NCBI GenBank assembly: GCA_020638955.1
Contig: JACKHO010000004.1
Span: forward strand, 1-64,000
Source of the DNA: Planctomycetaceae bacterium
GTDB taxonomy: Bacteria; Planctomycetota; Planctomycetia; Planctomycetales; Planctomycetaceae
Length of the DNA: 64,000 nucleotides
Direction: 5' to 3'
Made by a program: the position numbers and the translations under genes. Of the stretch, positions 28,677-39,000 are shown one piece after another (within the stretch, counting starts at the first letter, position 1; each line of letters begins with the position of its first letter). A model generated the notes under the pieces. That model was given only the letters and a program-made list of their open reading frames with translations. It searched no databases and had not been told where the DNA came from.

Positions 28677-28729
28677 CGACGGCTCCGCCGTCGAAAATCG
28701 AGCAGCTGGCAGGCCGCAACCTGCCAGCT
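28677..28729 (-). terminator. Two-hairpin structure after the DUF1501 gene
   Basis: Reading the minus strand, a 10-bp GC-rich hairpin (AGCTGGCAGG, six-base loop, CCTGCCAGCT) is followed by TTTT and then by a second hairpin (CGACGGC, three-base loop, GCCGTCG). It lies between the DUF1501 and PPC genes. It may terminate or attenuate transcription, or mark the messenger processing site between the two genes. Confidence 0.5.
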
Positions 28730-28768
28730 CCGATTTGGTCTTCGTTACAAGAATTAAAAAACGCAGTT

Positions 28769-30097
28769 CTAGGCGAGGATTTCGTTCACAACCTTGCCAC
28801 CAACGCAGATTTCGATTGGCCGATCGCCAGGAGCCATCAGTTCCTTGTCGGCAACAATGCCCAAGGTGTGATAGACAGTGGTGAACAGGTCTTCCACGCC
28901 CACAGCGTCTTCTTCTGGTTCGGCTGCAGTCGCGTTGGATCTTCCGTACACCATACCTGGCTTAATGCCGCCACCAGCGAGCACAACACTGAACACCTTT
29001 GGCCAGTGGTCGCGACCAGCGGTGCCGTTGATCTTTGGAGTACGTCCGAATTCGGACGACACCATCACGAGCGTTTCACTGAGCAGGCCACGTTCATCCA
29101 AGTCCTGAATGAGGCGAGCAAAGGCTTGGTCGAACTCAGGCATTTGTCGTTTGAAGCCAGCGACAATGTTATCGTGCATGTCCCAGCCACCGTAGGTGAG
29201 GTTCACCAGGCGAACGCCGGACTCAACCAGGCGGCGAGCCAGAATCATGCGGGAGCCAGCTGTGTTGCGACCGTATTCATCACGCAGCTTGCCATCTTCC
29301 TTTTCGAGGTTGAATGCTTCGCGAGCTTCGGGGGAAGAAATGAGGCTGTAGGCCGCATCGTAGAATGAGTCCATAGCGGTGATTTGGTCGCTCGACTCAC
29401 GCTTCTGGAAGTAAGCATTGACCGCTTCGAGAGCCGTACGACGAGTCGCAAAGCGACTGTCATCAACGCCGTTTGGCAGGTCGAGGTCGCGAACCTTGAA
29501 GCCGTTTCCGGCGGGGTCGCTACCGAGCGAGAAAGGCGCGAATGCTGAGCTGAGGTATCCACTGCCAGCGAATTCATTCGGCTGGTTCGGAATACAGACG
29601 TACGGAGGAAGGTTCTTCCGGGCACCGAATTCGTGGCTCAACACGGAACCAATCGAGGGGTACTGCAGAGCCGGGCTGGGGCGATACCCAGTGAACATAT
29701 TGTGTGTACCGCGCTCGTGAGCGGCTTCACCGTGCGACATGGAGTTGATGACGCACAACTTGTCAGAGACCTGAGCGGTTTTCGCCATGGTCTCGCCGAA
29801 CAACATCCCATCAACTTTCGTGCCGATGTGACGCATTTCGCCACGGTATTCGATGGGGGCGTAGGGCTTGGGATCGAATGATTCCTGGTGGGCCATTCCA
29901 CCGGGGAGGTAAATGTGAATGATCGACTTTGCAGTGCCTTCGAAGTTGTCGTACTGCTTCAGTTCGGCTTGTGCCCGCCGTGCGAGCAATGTGGGGAGGG
30001 TTAATCCCGTTCCAGCGAGGACCCCCAATTGGAGGAATCCGCGACGTGAAAGAGCCTTAAAGTGGGTCGGGCTGCAACCAAGAAAAGCGTCGGTCAT
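28769..30097 (-). CDS. DUF1501 protein, Tat-exported
   Basis: Tat-exported DUF1501 protein (442 residues), first gene of a minus-strand operon. The Tat leader is LSRRGFLQLGVLAGTGLTLP (about residues 17-36). Family motifs are present: SIIHIYLPGGMAHQESFDPKP, then NSMSHGEAAHERGTHNMFTGY, and the C-terminal LVMVSSEFGRTPKINGTAGRDHWPK followed by AGGGIKPGMVYG. The frame continues upstream to 30331, but the ATG at 30097 is preceded by GAGGAG nine bases away and places the leader correctly, so I use it. This gene, the PPC protein, the Big2/DUF1549 protein and the cytochrome-WD40 protein form a familiar planctomycete module. The operon order here (DUF1501 first) is opposite to that of the operon at 9-17 kb. 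Confidence 0.88.
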   Translation of the reverse strand: MTDAFLGCSPTHFKALSRRGFLQLGVLAGTGLTLPTLLARRAQAELKQYDNFEGTAKSIIHIYLPGGMAHQESFDPKPYAPIEYRGEMRHIGTKVDGMLFGETMAKTAQVSDKLCVINSMSHGEAAHERGTHNMFTGYRPSPALQYPSIGSVLSHEFGARKNLPPYVCIPNQPNEFAGSGYLSSAFAPFSLGSDPAGNGFKVRDLDLPNGVDDSRFATRRTALEAVNAYFQKRESSDQITAMDSFYDAAYSLISSPEAREAFNLEKEDGKLRDEYGRNTAGSRMILARRLVESGVRLVNLTYGGWDMHDNIVAGFKRQMPEFDQAFARLIQDLDERGLLSETLVMVSSEFGRTPKINGTAGRDHWPKVFSVVLAGGGIKPGMVYGRSNATAAEPEEDAVGVEDLFTTVYHTLGIVADKELMAPGDRPIEICVGGKVVNEILA

Positions 30098-30644
30098 TTT
30101 CCAAAACTCCTCAGTCAAGGAATCTGACCATGCACTGCAATGTGGAATCGACCGCAGGATAAAAGGTGGGAATCCTGACTCGGCGTCTTCCGAAACGCGA
30201 GGGCATGGTGGGGTGTAGGGGTGCGAATTTCGTGGTGAAATTCGGCGGGGATTGTTCTCGAAACATCGAAAGAACACATCCACCTTCTTTAATCTTGGAA
30301 TGAGACTAGATGACATCGACCGAATCGTCAACGGAAAACCCGATTTTCACCGGCTGAAATTGCCGATTCTCGGGCGCAGCCAGCGCCAGCATCATTAAGC
30401 GATTTAATGGTTTTTGACGATTTTGAGGAATTTTTGGAATGGGACAGGTGGGAGCAGCGGGCAATGTTGGTTTTTTTCAACGTTCTGACGTGGTGGTTCC
30501 AGCACACGCAACTTTCTGACCTAAGTTTTCGTGAGGCATGCACTGCGCGTGCTTTCGACTGCAATCAGCTTCGCCCCTCGCATCAGTTAATGCAGTCGTG
30601 AAATTTGCCTGGTCAAACCACCAAATCATGGAGAACTTGGACAA
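30098..30644. other. Divergent intergenic region
   Basis: About 550 bases between the divergent DUF1501 operon and the tad ATPase gene, presumably with a promoter for each. A plus-strand frame of 64 codons (30407-30601) has no domain and is not called. I see no repeat or RNA. Confidence 0.4.
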
Positions 30645-31952
30645 ATGGCCCGCATCCCCTCGCGAATGAATCGCAACGATCAACAATTGGATTTCGAGTC
30701 GCTCAAACGGCTCATTCATGGAAAACTCGTCGACAAACTCGACCTGAACCGGCTTGGTGAACTCGAAGGCGACACGCTTCGTCGCGAAATCCGACTCGTC
30801 GTCGAGCACCTCTGTGATACTGAGAACCCACTTCTCAACCGCTCTGAACGTGAGCGACTCATTGAAGAAGTTCTCGATGAAACTTTCGGCTTCGGTCCGC
30901 TGGAAATCCTGATGAAACAGGAAGGCGTGGCGGACATCATGATCAACGGACCCAAAAACGTGTTCGTTGAAAAGGGCGGTCGTATTCAGCGTTCGGAAGT
31001 GACGTTTCGCGATAACGAGCACCTGCTGCAAATCCTCGACCGAATTGTTTCCAAAGTAGGACGACGTATTGATGAAACGTCTCCGATGTGCGACGCCCGA
31101 CTCCCCGACGGCTCGCGTTTGAACGCCATCATTCCACCGCTTGCACTCGATGGTCCCTCGCTCACCATTCGTAAGTTCGGATCAAAACCTCTGGGACTGG
31201 AAGACCTGCTGAACTTCGGCGCCTTCACTCCCGAAATGGTCATGCTCATGGAAGGCGCGATTAAAGCCCGCCTGAACATCATCATTTCCGGCGGTACCGG
31301 TTCTGGTAAGACGACGCTGCTCAACACGCTGTCGAGCTTCGTTCAGCAGGATCACCGTGTCATCACCATTGAAGACGCTGCCGAACTTCAGTTGCAGCAG
31401 GACCACGTGCTCCGCCTTGAAACCCGTCCGCCGAACATCGAAGGGAAGGGACGGATTAGCGCGACCGATTTGGTGAAGAACGCCCTGCGTATGCGTCCTG
31501 ACCGAATCATCATCGGCGAATGCCGTGGTCCTGAAACCCTCGACATGTTGCAGGCCATGAACACCGGCCACGAAGGGTCCATGACCACAGTGCACGCCAA
31601 CAACCCACGCGACGCTGTTTCGCGTATCGAAACCATGGTGACCATGGGGGGGACGGAACTTCCGCTGAAGGCCATCAGGCAACAAATGGCTTCTGCCGTC
31701 GACCTCATTATTCAGGCCAGTCGTCTTCAGGGCGGTCCCCGAAAAGTGACTTACATCACGGAGGTTCTGAATATGGAACAGGAAACCATCATTATGCAGG
31801 ACATTTTCAAGTTTGTTCAGGACGGCATTGATGAAGATGGACGGGCACTCGGCCACTTTGAAGCGACGGGCGTGCGTCCAGCATGCATGCCTCGCCTTGA
31901 AGCCGCCGGCGTTCGTCTGCCGCAAAACCTGTTCGCGTCTCGGGCACTGTAG
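30645..31952 (+). CDS. cpaF: CpaF/TadA-type secretion ATPase
   Basis: Hexameric ATPase that powers assembly or secretion in type IVc (Tad/Flp) pilus systems; cytoplasmic, membrane-associated. The 435-residue protein has the family N-terminal domain (LDETFGFGPLEILMKQEGVADIMINGPKNVFVEKGGRI). The core includes Walker A GGTGSGKTTLLNTL (about residue 215), the Asp box ITIEDAAELQLQQDHVLRLETRP, Walker B RIIIGECRGPETLDMLQAM and the His box GHEGSMTTVHANNPRDAVSRIETM. All expected residues are intact. It is followed by tadB and tadC in the same direction, so the three form an export-motor module. No pilin, secretin (RcpA/CpaC) or prepilin peptidase gene is in the window. Confidence 0.93.
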   Translation: MARIPSRMNRNDQQLDFESLKRLIHGKLVDKLDLNRLGELEGDTLRREIRLVVEHLCDTENPLLNRSERERLIEEVLDETFGFGPLEILMKQEGVADIMINGPKNVFVEKGGRIQRSEVTFRDNEHLLQILDRIVSKVGRRIDETSPMCDARLPDGSRLNAIIPPLALDGPSLTIRKFGSKPLGLEDLLNFGAFTPEMVMLMEGAIKARLNIIISGGTGSGKTTLLNTLSSFVQQDHRVITIEDAAELQLQQDHVLRLETRPPNIEGKGRISATDLVKNALRMRPDRIIIGECRGPETLDMLQAMNTGHEGSMTTVHANNPRDAVSRIETMVTMGGTELPLKAIRQQMASAVDLIIQASRLQGGPRKVTYITEVLNMEQETIIMQDIFKFVQDGIDEDGRALGHFEATGVRPACMPRLEAAGVRLPQNLFASRAL

Positions 31953-32051
31953 CCCGGGGACAACTGTCATTCATTCCAAGTTTTCGATCCCTCAGCCCAC
32001 GCCACAACGCTGCAACACAACTGAAGCAGCCAGGCGAACAGGGAAACAGTC

Positions 32052-33065
32052 ATGACACTTACCGCATCAATTGTTATCGCTACCAGCATTTTGGGGCTCG
32101 ATATCACGACTGCCTCGGTTCTCGTTGGCATGGGTGTTGCCGGAGCAATCGCCGCTGTCGTGTACGGATTGCAGGGTGGCGAAAGTACCATCGAGGACCG
32201 ACTGGATGTCCTTGCGGGAAAGAAGTCGGCTAATGCCGATCTAGAAAATGCCGTCACGCGGGAGGCTCTCGTCAAAGAAGGCGTTGAGGGGCTCTCAGGG
32301 CTTTTGTCCGGACTCGCGGAACGATTCGGCAATCTGAAACTGTTCTTCATACAGGCCGATTCGCCTATTAAGGTGGAGACATTCCTACTCATTTGCGGCG
32401 GCGCTGGACTTGTTGGCGGATTCCTGGCATTCATCACCCGCTGCCCGCTGCCGTTCATTCCTCTGGGTATTGTGCTCGGGGCTGCAATGCCCTGGGTCTG
32501 GCTGATTATGCGACGTGGTCGCCGCTTCAAGAAATTCGCGTCTCAAATGCCCGACGCAATGGAACTGCTGTCACGGGCCTTGCGATCGGGACACAGCGTT
32601 GCATCCGCCATGAAGGTCGTTGTCGACGAACTTCCCGATCCCATTTCGAGAGAATTCAACATTGCCTACGAGGAACAAAACCTGGGAATTCCTTTGGAAA
32701 TCGCGCTGAAGAACTTGTATTACCGCATGCCCAACCTCGATTACAAATTCTTCTCGATGGCGGTCTCGATTCAGAAGCAGACCGGGGGTGACCTGGCAGA
32801 AGTGCTCGACAAAATCGGCAAGATCATTCGTGATCGTTTCCGCATTATGGGGCAGGTTCAGGCACTCACTGGTGAAGGACGTATTTCAGGTATTGTGCTG
32901 ATGGCATTGCCCATTCTGCTGTTCTTCGCTGTTTGGCGATTGAATCCCGACTATGTCATGTTGCTGTTCACGGATGACCTGGGACGAAAAATGATTGGCG
33001 TAGCCATTGTGCTGCAAATTCTTGGTGCCGTTGTCATCCAGAAAATTATTCAAATCAAAGTGTAA
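32052..33065 (+). CDS. tadB: TadB inner-membrane platform protein
   Basis: Inner-membrane protein of the Tad system, a paralogue of GspF/PilC. The 337 residues hold an N-terminal membrane segment (TTASVLVGMGVAGAIAAVVY), two central segments (FLLICGGAGLVGGFLAFI and a following one) and C-terminal segments near GIVLMALPILLFFAVWRL. The type II secretion F domain lies at about residues 160-285, with MPDAMELLSRALRSGHSVASAMKVV and QTGGDLAEVLDKIGKIIRDR. GGGAAA-like purines precede the ATG by about six bases. It lies 99 bases downstream of cpaF. Together with TadC it is expected to form the platform on which the ATPase acts. Confidence 0.9.
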   Translation: MTLTASIVIATSILGLDITTASVLVGMGVAGAIAAVVYGLQGGESTIEDRLDVLAGKKSANADLENAVTREALVKEGVEGLSGLLSGLAERFGNLKLFFIQADSPIKVETFLLICGGAGLVGGFLAFITRCPLPFIPLGIVLGAAMPWVWLIMRRGRRFKKFASQMPDAMELLSRALRSGHSVASAMKVVVDELPDPISREFNIAYEEQNLGIPLEIALKNLYYRMPNLDYKFFSMAVSIQKQTGGDLAEVLDKIGKIIRDRFRIMGQVQALTGEGRISGIVLMALPILLFFAVWRLNPDYVMLLFTDDLGRKMIGVAIVLQILGAVVIQKIIQIKV

Positions 33066-33132
33066 TCAAGCACCGCTGCACGGCTTTGACATTTACTCAC
33101 AGTACTTATTTACGAGCCCTTGAGGCATTGCT

Positions 33133-34077
33133 ATGGATCTGCAAACCCTACTTCCGTTCGTAGTTTTTGGCGTCATCACGCTCGGCGTCTGGGCCGTCAT
33201 GGCCGCCATGACCGGTGGTGAATCGCGCATCGACGAACGACTCGACGCCCTTCGTGATCCCCGCAAGCGTAACAATGAAGATGATGCTGGCGGCGGCAAA
33301 GAAAACGGCGTCAGCAATATGTTCAAACAGGCTGCACCGGCGCTGTCCAAGGCGTTTCAGCCTCAAACCGACCTGGAGCAAAGCCAACTCAAGGTCCGGC
33401 TGGCGAACGCGGGGTTTTCCTCGACAAATGCGTCAACGTTTTATCTCGCCATAAAAATGGCGTGTACGGCGGTGGGATTCTTAATGGGCGGTGGCTATGC
33501 CGTCTTTGTCTCAGGCTTCACGTACACCAGTCTGGTTGCCGTGATCATTGGAGCAGGACTCGGGATGTATCTCCCGGAAATCGTGCTCATGGTCATTATC
33601 AAACAACGCCAGGAACGGATTTTCCTCACGCTCCCCGATGCACTCGACTTGCTCGTGGTGTGCGTTGAAGCGGGACTCGGACTCGACGCCGGCCTGCGTC
33701 GCGTGTCTGAGGAACTCGAAGAAACCGCTCCCGATTTGTGCCAGGAGCTCGCCATTTGCAACCTCCAGCAGCAAATGGGGCGTTCTCGGCGTGAAGTGTT
33801 ACACGACCTGGGAGTTCGAACGGGCGTAGATGACGTCCGCGCACTTTCTGCCATTCTCATTCAGGCAGAAAAGTTTGGATCGTCGGTTGGCCAGGCGCTC
33901 CGTGTGCAGTCGGAAAGTATGCGTGTGAAACGGAGTCAAATGGCGGAAGAAAAGGCAGCACAAACCGCAGTGAAAATGATTTTCCCGCTGGTGTTGTTCA
34001 TTTTTCCCGGCATTTTCGTAGTGCTCGTTGGCCCGGCGGCCATCATGATGATTCGTAACTTGCTGGAAAACCAGTAG
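33133..34077 (+). CDS. tadC: TadC inner-membrane platform protein
   Basis: Second platform protein of the Tad system, 314 residues. It has N-terminal membrane segment LLPFVVFGVITLGVWAVMAA, a pair of central segments (MACTAVGFLMGGGYAVFVSG and LVAVIIGAGLGMYLPEIVLM), the F domain LPDALDLLVVCVEAGLGLDA with RVSEELEETAPDLCQELAICN, and a final segment FPLVLFIFPGIFVVLVGPAAI. Length and layout match the family. GAGG precedes the ATG by seven bases. TadB and TadC are usually encoded together, as here. The Arg/Lys-rich linker between the first two parts (residues 35-60) resembles that of TadB. Confidence 0.9.
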   Translation: MDLQTLLPFVVFGVITLGVWAVMAAMTGGESRIDERLDALRDPRKRNNEDDAGGGKENGVSNMFKQAAPALSKAFQPQTDLEQSQLKVRLANAGFSSTNASTFYLAIKMACTAVGFLMGGGYAVFVSGFTYTSLVAVIIGAGLGMYLPEIVLMVIIKQRQERIFLTLPDALDLLVVCVEAGLGLDAGLRRVSEELEETAPDLCQELAICNLQQQMGRSRREVLHDLGVRTGVDDVRALSAILIQAEKFGSSVGQALRVQSESMRVKRSQMAEEKAAQTAVKMIFPLVLFIFPGIFVVLVGPAAIMMIRNLLENQ

Positions 34078-34111
34078 GACGAACGGTGCAAAAAACGGCG
34101 TCGCATGGACT

Positions 34112-34609
34112 TCATCGGACCTTGGCCATGAGCGGCTCAATAACCTCCTCGGGAACGAACTGCTTCAAGTGGTCGCGAATATCGCTGCTGCCCATTTGAG
34201 CAACTTGCTTAATGAGTGAACTGGAAATGTGCGAGTAGCGGTCTGTCGCCATGAGAAACACCGTTTCCAGTTCCGGAGCGAGTGTGCGGTTGGCGAGTGC
34301 CATGGTGAATTCCGCTTCAATGTCCGAAACGGTTCGCACGCCCCGCAGCATAATCGCGGCTTTGCACTGTTGCGTGAACTCCACCGTTAGACCAGTGAAG
34401 CATTCAATGCTCACGTTCGGCAAATCGGCGAAGATTCGCTGCATGAGTTCCTGGCGTTCATGAGCGGTAAACAGCGGCTGCTTTTCGGGATTAATCCCAA
34501 TGCCCACAATGAGTCGATCAAACAACTGCGCGCCGCGCCGAACCATGTCTTCATGGCCCAGCGTTACGGGGTCGAAACTACCTGCATAAACAGCAACGCG
34601 GCGGGCCAT
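34112..34609 (-). CDS. coaD: Phosphopantetheine adenylyltransferase
   Basis: Transfers AMP from ATP to 4'-phosphopantetheine to give dephospho-CoA, the fourth step of coenzyme A synthesis; cytoplasmic. The 165-residue protein has the complete nucleotidyltransferase signature: AVYAGSFDPVTLGHEDMVRRG near the N-terminus and the ISSSLIKQVAQMGSSD motif near the C-terminus. The central IMLRGVRTVSDIEAEFTMALANR segment contains the phosphopantetheine-binding Arg. The length is typical. It is monocistronic by position: it converges on tadC and is followed on its other side by a minus-strand Gfo/Idh gene. Confidence 0.95.
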   Translation of the reverse strand: MARRVAVYAGSFDPVTLGHEDMVRRGAQLFDRLIVGIGINPEKQPLFTAHERQELMQRIFADLPNVSIECFTGLTVEFTQQCKAAIMLRGVRTVSDIEAEFTMALANRTLAPELETVFLMATDRYSHISSSLIKQVAQMGSSDIRDHLKQFVPEEVIEPLMAKVR

Positions 34610-34677
34610 TGACGAACTCTTCAGTCAAGCTATGTCTATCGGATAAGTAGATGGGTCGGCCTGGATCGAGGCGAGCG

Positions 34678-36015
34678 TTAACCGACTTCAAATCCTGAAC
34701 GATGTTCGCGAGCTTGCCATTTGTTGGCAATTTCATCACCGACAATTTGCTCCGTTTCCGGATTCCATTGCAGGTTACGACCCAGCCGGAGTGCGATGTT
34801 CGCGAGGTGGCAGGTGGTCAAAGCCCGATGATGTGTGAACACGTCCGACACGGGCAGGCCGCCATCACGTGCGCATTCGATGAAGTTCCCCATATGGCTG
34901 TCGAGTCGCTTCCCTTTTCGCAAGGCAATGAGCTCGGACTCCTCAAGGGGCTTCTCCCGAAGCGCATCAACGGGGCCACCCGTCAGTTTGCCGCGGTTCA
35001 CAAAGAAGCGTCCTTCGGTCCCTTCGAACAGAATTCCGTTGTCGAATCCGAGGTCTTCGGCGTTGTCTCGGATAATCATTTCCACACCGTTGGGGAACTT
35101 GCATACCAGCTGAAACGTGACCGCGGTGTTGTAAAAGTCGTCTTTCGTGGGCATGCCATTCAGAAGTTCCTGCGGGTGCGTGACGGCTTCGACATTCACT
35201 TCGGTGGGCCCACTCTCTTCCATCCCAATGGCCCATTGAGCAATGTCGACGTGGTGCGCCCCCCAGTCTGTGAGTTTGCCTCCAGAATACTCATACCACC
35301 AGCGAAAATTCCCGTGGCAACGTTCCGTGATGTAGTCGACCTTTGGCGCCTGCCCGAGCCACATGTCCCAGTTCAAAACGGAAGGAGCCTCGGACTTGGC
35401 AAACGGACCACCATTTGGTGCACCGCCGATAGCAACGACGGCCCGTTTGATGGTGCCGATTCGACCGCCGCGACACATGGCGACCGCTTTGAGAAACATG
35501 TTGCCAAACTCACTGCGTTGTTGTGTTCCAACCTGGAGCACCCGACCAGTCTCTTTGACGACATCGCGCAGTAGTTTGCCTTCAGCAATGGTCAATGTAA
35601 GCGGCTTCTGACAATACACATCCTTCCCACTCCGCAACGCGGTAATCGCGATTTGCGTGTGCCAGTGATCAGGCGTGCTGATGGTGACCACGTCGAGATC
35701 ATCGCGTTCAAGGATCTTGCGGTAGTCCCCGTAGATTTCCGACTTTCCTTCGGCGATTTCCTGCTGGAACTTTGCGGCGTGCTCCCGGTCCACATCGCAG
35801 TTTGCAACGATATCACCGTACCGCTTTGCACTGTTTCCATCTCCGCGCCCCATACCTCCGTTGCCAATGCAGCCCACACGTGGCCGTTCGTTCGGTGACT
35901 TGGTGTCGTCTGCCATGGTCCGCGTTGAGGTATCCCACGTTGGCATCAATGCCGATGCCGCTGCGGCGAGCGAAACCTGTTTGAGAAACGTACGACGGGC
36001 AGGACTCTTTGACAT
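34678..36015 (-). CDS. Gfo/Idh/MocA oxidoreductase, Tat-exported
   Basis: NAD(P)-dependent dehydrogenase of the Gfo/Idh/MocA family, with a Tat leader (SPARRTFLKQVSLAAAASAL, residues 4-23), so probably acting in the periplasm. The Rossmann part contains RVGCIGNGGMGRGDGNSAKRYG (GxGxxG) and the family segment GKDVYCQKPLTLTIAEGKLL with the Lys-Pro pair. The HVDIAQWAIGMEESGP region holds the catalytic-domain Asp/His. The 445 residues match planctomycete homologues. It follows the LamG-DUF1549/1553 gene on the same strand after 52 bases, suggesting co-transcription. Substrates of the exported planctomycete group are unknown; sugar or inositol derivatives are typical for the family. Confidence 0.88.
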   Translation of the reverse strand: MSKSPARRTFLKQVSLAAAASALMPTWDTSTRTMADDTKSPNERPRVGCIGNGGMGRGDGNSAKRYGDIVANCDVDREHAAKFQQEIAEGKSEIYGDYRKILERDDLDVVTISTPDHWHTQIAITALRSGKDVYCQKPLTLTIAEGKLLRDVVKETGRVLQVGTQQRSEFGNMFLKAVAMCRGGRIGTIKRAVVAIGGAPNGGPFAKSEAPSVLNWDMWLGQAPKVDYITERCHGNFRWWYEYSGGKLTDWGAHHVDIAQWAIGMEESGPTEVNVEAVTHPQELLNGMPTKDDFYNTAVTFQLVCKFPNGVEMIIRDNAEDLGFDNGILFEGTEGRFFVNRGKLTGGPVDALREKPLEESELIALRKGKRLDSHMGNFIECARDGGLPVSDVFTHHRALTTCHLANIALRLGRNLQWNPETEQIVGDEIANKWQAREHRSGFEVG

Positions 36016-36067
36016 GATGTTCTCTGGTTAGGTCTGGCAAGAGTGGAAATACGCGAGCGAAGGAGGA

Positions 36068-39000
36068 TTACGGAACAAATACAAACTCTGGTGAATTCAG
36101 CAGCACCCACGTGATGTCTTCGGCGCGCTGCCGCCAGTCGGCGTCGAGCCGTTGTGAGGGGGCGTCACCTTCCAGAATTTCCCTCTGACGGTTCACCGCT
36201 TCGACGTCGGCTTCCGGGGCGAAGTGAGTGGCCCAGGTAATTCCCGTCCGGAATATCTTTTTGGGTCTCAAAACTTCAGGTCCGGCAACAACGCGTTGAT
36301 CAAAACCGTCTCGCAGAATGTCCGCGAACAGTTCCCGTTCTTCGGTTGTCGGATTCCTTGTGAGGATGGTCAAGAACAGCCACTCGACGTACTCGTCGGC
36401 TGTCTTCGCTTCAAGTGCGTGAGCCGTCAGCCGCGAGTAGTCGGAGTAGTCGATGACTCGATTTGCCGCTGTGCCGTGGGCCAGTGCGAGAGGTTGCAGG
36501 GCAGTTGTGGCGTCTTCACGAACGGTCAGAGGTTCCTGACGCTGTTGACGCCAGCCGTACGCGGCCATGAGGTCGTTAATGCTTTGGGCAACGGGAAGCG
36601 ACATACTCGGGCGGTCGCGTTCATTGCTCACGGCGACCAGTTGCCACGCGCGGTGAGGAATTCCCAAATGACCAAAGCGGGACTCATCCTGTCGTCCGTC
36701 GGCGTCGATGGTCAGTTCTTCGGCCGCTAACGGCTTTCCGCCGACACGATACAGCGAATCGACAACTTGTTCGCCAGTCATCTTTCGGGCGACTGGTCCC
36801 TGGAACCACGCGGCCTCGGTGCTGTCCCGGTTCAAACCAGGAACGGTGGCGCGTTGATAGGTGAGCGAAGTCAACATGACGCGGCTGAGATATTTCAGGT
36901 CATAGTCATGGGCGACCAGTTCCTGCGCCAGATAGTCAAGCAACTCGGGATGCATGCACTCGGCATTCTCCCAGTCATCAGCCGGTTCGATAAGTCCTCG
37001 ACCGAAGAACCTTTGCCAGACTCGATTCACAATGACTCGTGGGAAACGCGTATTGTGAGGTGAGGTCAGGTGCGCGGCGAGTTGTTCCCGAGTGTCGTCC
37101 GGGTTGCGAATGAGTTCCTGCGGCAAGGGAGAAATCGAGTCTGCACCTTCGGTCGCAGTCGAAACGAATTCCGTAAAGGCCCAGTCTGGTTTCACACTCG
37201 ACCCCGCGGGTAACGTTACCTTCACGTTCATGCGAGCCCGTCCTTCAGGGTCGACTGGCACGCTACTGGTTCCGGGCACTTTCTCGGGGCCACCTTTCAG
37301 CATTGCTGCGAGGCCGAACAAATCCTTCTGCTGTACGTCGTGATAGGGTGCGTCGTGGCAGCGGGCACATTTCATTTCCACGGCGAGGAATGCTGTTCCC
37401 ATAATGTGAGCCTTCGCGGCCATGGGGACGTCATTCTCACTTGCAATGGCAAATCCGGCTGGTCCCCCTTGATAACGACTGCCTCGCATGAGTGCGAACT
37501 CGGAGGCGAATCGGTCGAGCGGCATGTTGTCGAGCATGGCTTCGTACAGGAACCAGCGGAACGGACCGGAGTTGTTCAGCGATGGCTTGGTGAGGCCGGG
37601 ATTCTCTGCCAACACATCCTGCCAGTAACCGACCCAATGATCCGCCCAGTCGGAAGAATTCAGGAAACGCTCGACGGCCAACGCCCGACGCGCCTCGGCA
37701 GGAGCTTGCAGATACTCCGTAATTTCGGCAGCGGTCGGAATCCGGCCCGTGGTATCGAGACTCAGGCGACGGAGAAACGCAAAGTCGTCCACCAGCTCGG
37801 TCGGCTTAAGTTCCTGTTCAGACAGTCGGGACAGGATGAATCGATCTACAGGATTGTTGGCATCGCCCGGAGGAACAGCGACTGAGGGACCAATTGCTTC
37901 ACGAGCATAGGCGTGCCGCTGGTCCCAGTAAGAACGTTCCGTCGCGGAAACCGCGAGTCGCGAATTCTGATTCCAATCTCGCTGCCGCACCCGCTCCAGT
38001 TCGAGGAAGTCGAGCCACGCACCGTCTGTGAATGCAATTTCCTTCTTCGGTGACAAGACTTGGAAGTCCTGACCACTGGGGGCCACACCGACAACCAGTT
38101 CACCAAAGTGCTGACCGTGATCTTTGTTTCCCAGGAGACGATAAACCGAAACTACATGTGCCCCCGACTTGATGGAAACTTTGGCACGCTGTTCCTGATG
38201 CCCCACAGGCAGTGACAGCATGTTCCCTTCAGGAGTCGGCGGTGCCTCGTAAGGATGGTGGGCATCACCACTGAGGGCCTTGAATCCGGTTTCCGCGACG
38301 AGTTCACCATCGATGTAGAGTCGAGTAGCATCGAGCGATCGCAAAATGAATTCGTATTCGCCTGCATCCATTGTGACGCGGCTCATCATGTGCACGAGTG
38401 ATGGCACGGGACGATCAATAATAAGTCCGGCTTCGTTGTACTTGTGCGGGATGTTCTTGAGGGCGAATCGATCAGTCTCATAGAGCAACTCCGGCTCACG
38501 CAGGGTGCGGAAGGTCCACTTCCGAGCCACCGGAATGTTCTCGATGATTTCCACTCGCACCTTGTCATTGGGAACGAGAGTTTCATCGACCTCGCCGAAC
38601 ACAAACAGCGATCCGGCAATGTCGATGTGCGCGTGCTTTTCAATGCGGTCTGGCGACAGCACTTTCCGGTACAGGGCGACTTCGTCGAGTGAACCGCCCA
38701 ACGTCGAGTTGCCGCCCATGGACGAGCCAATCCACAGTTCGTCATTGTCGACAATGGGTTCGTTCGTCGTTTCGCCCCCTTTGTCCCACACGCCCTCTAC
38801 GGGTTTCCCATCAATGTAACCCTTCAGCGATTTCGCTTCGCCGAAATGATATGTCACGGCGACATGGTGCCAGAATCCGTCTTCAGGCACGCCGGAAGTT
38901 GACGTCCAGCGGTGTCCGTTGTCGCCAATTGCCGTTCCGTCGGGATCAACAACGCTGTCGACAAAGAGAAAGCTAATGGCCGCCATTCCGTTCTGACTTG

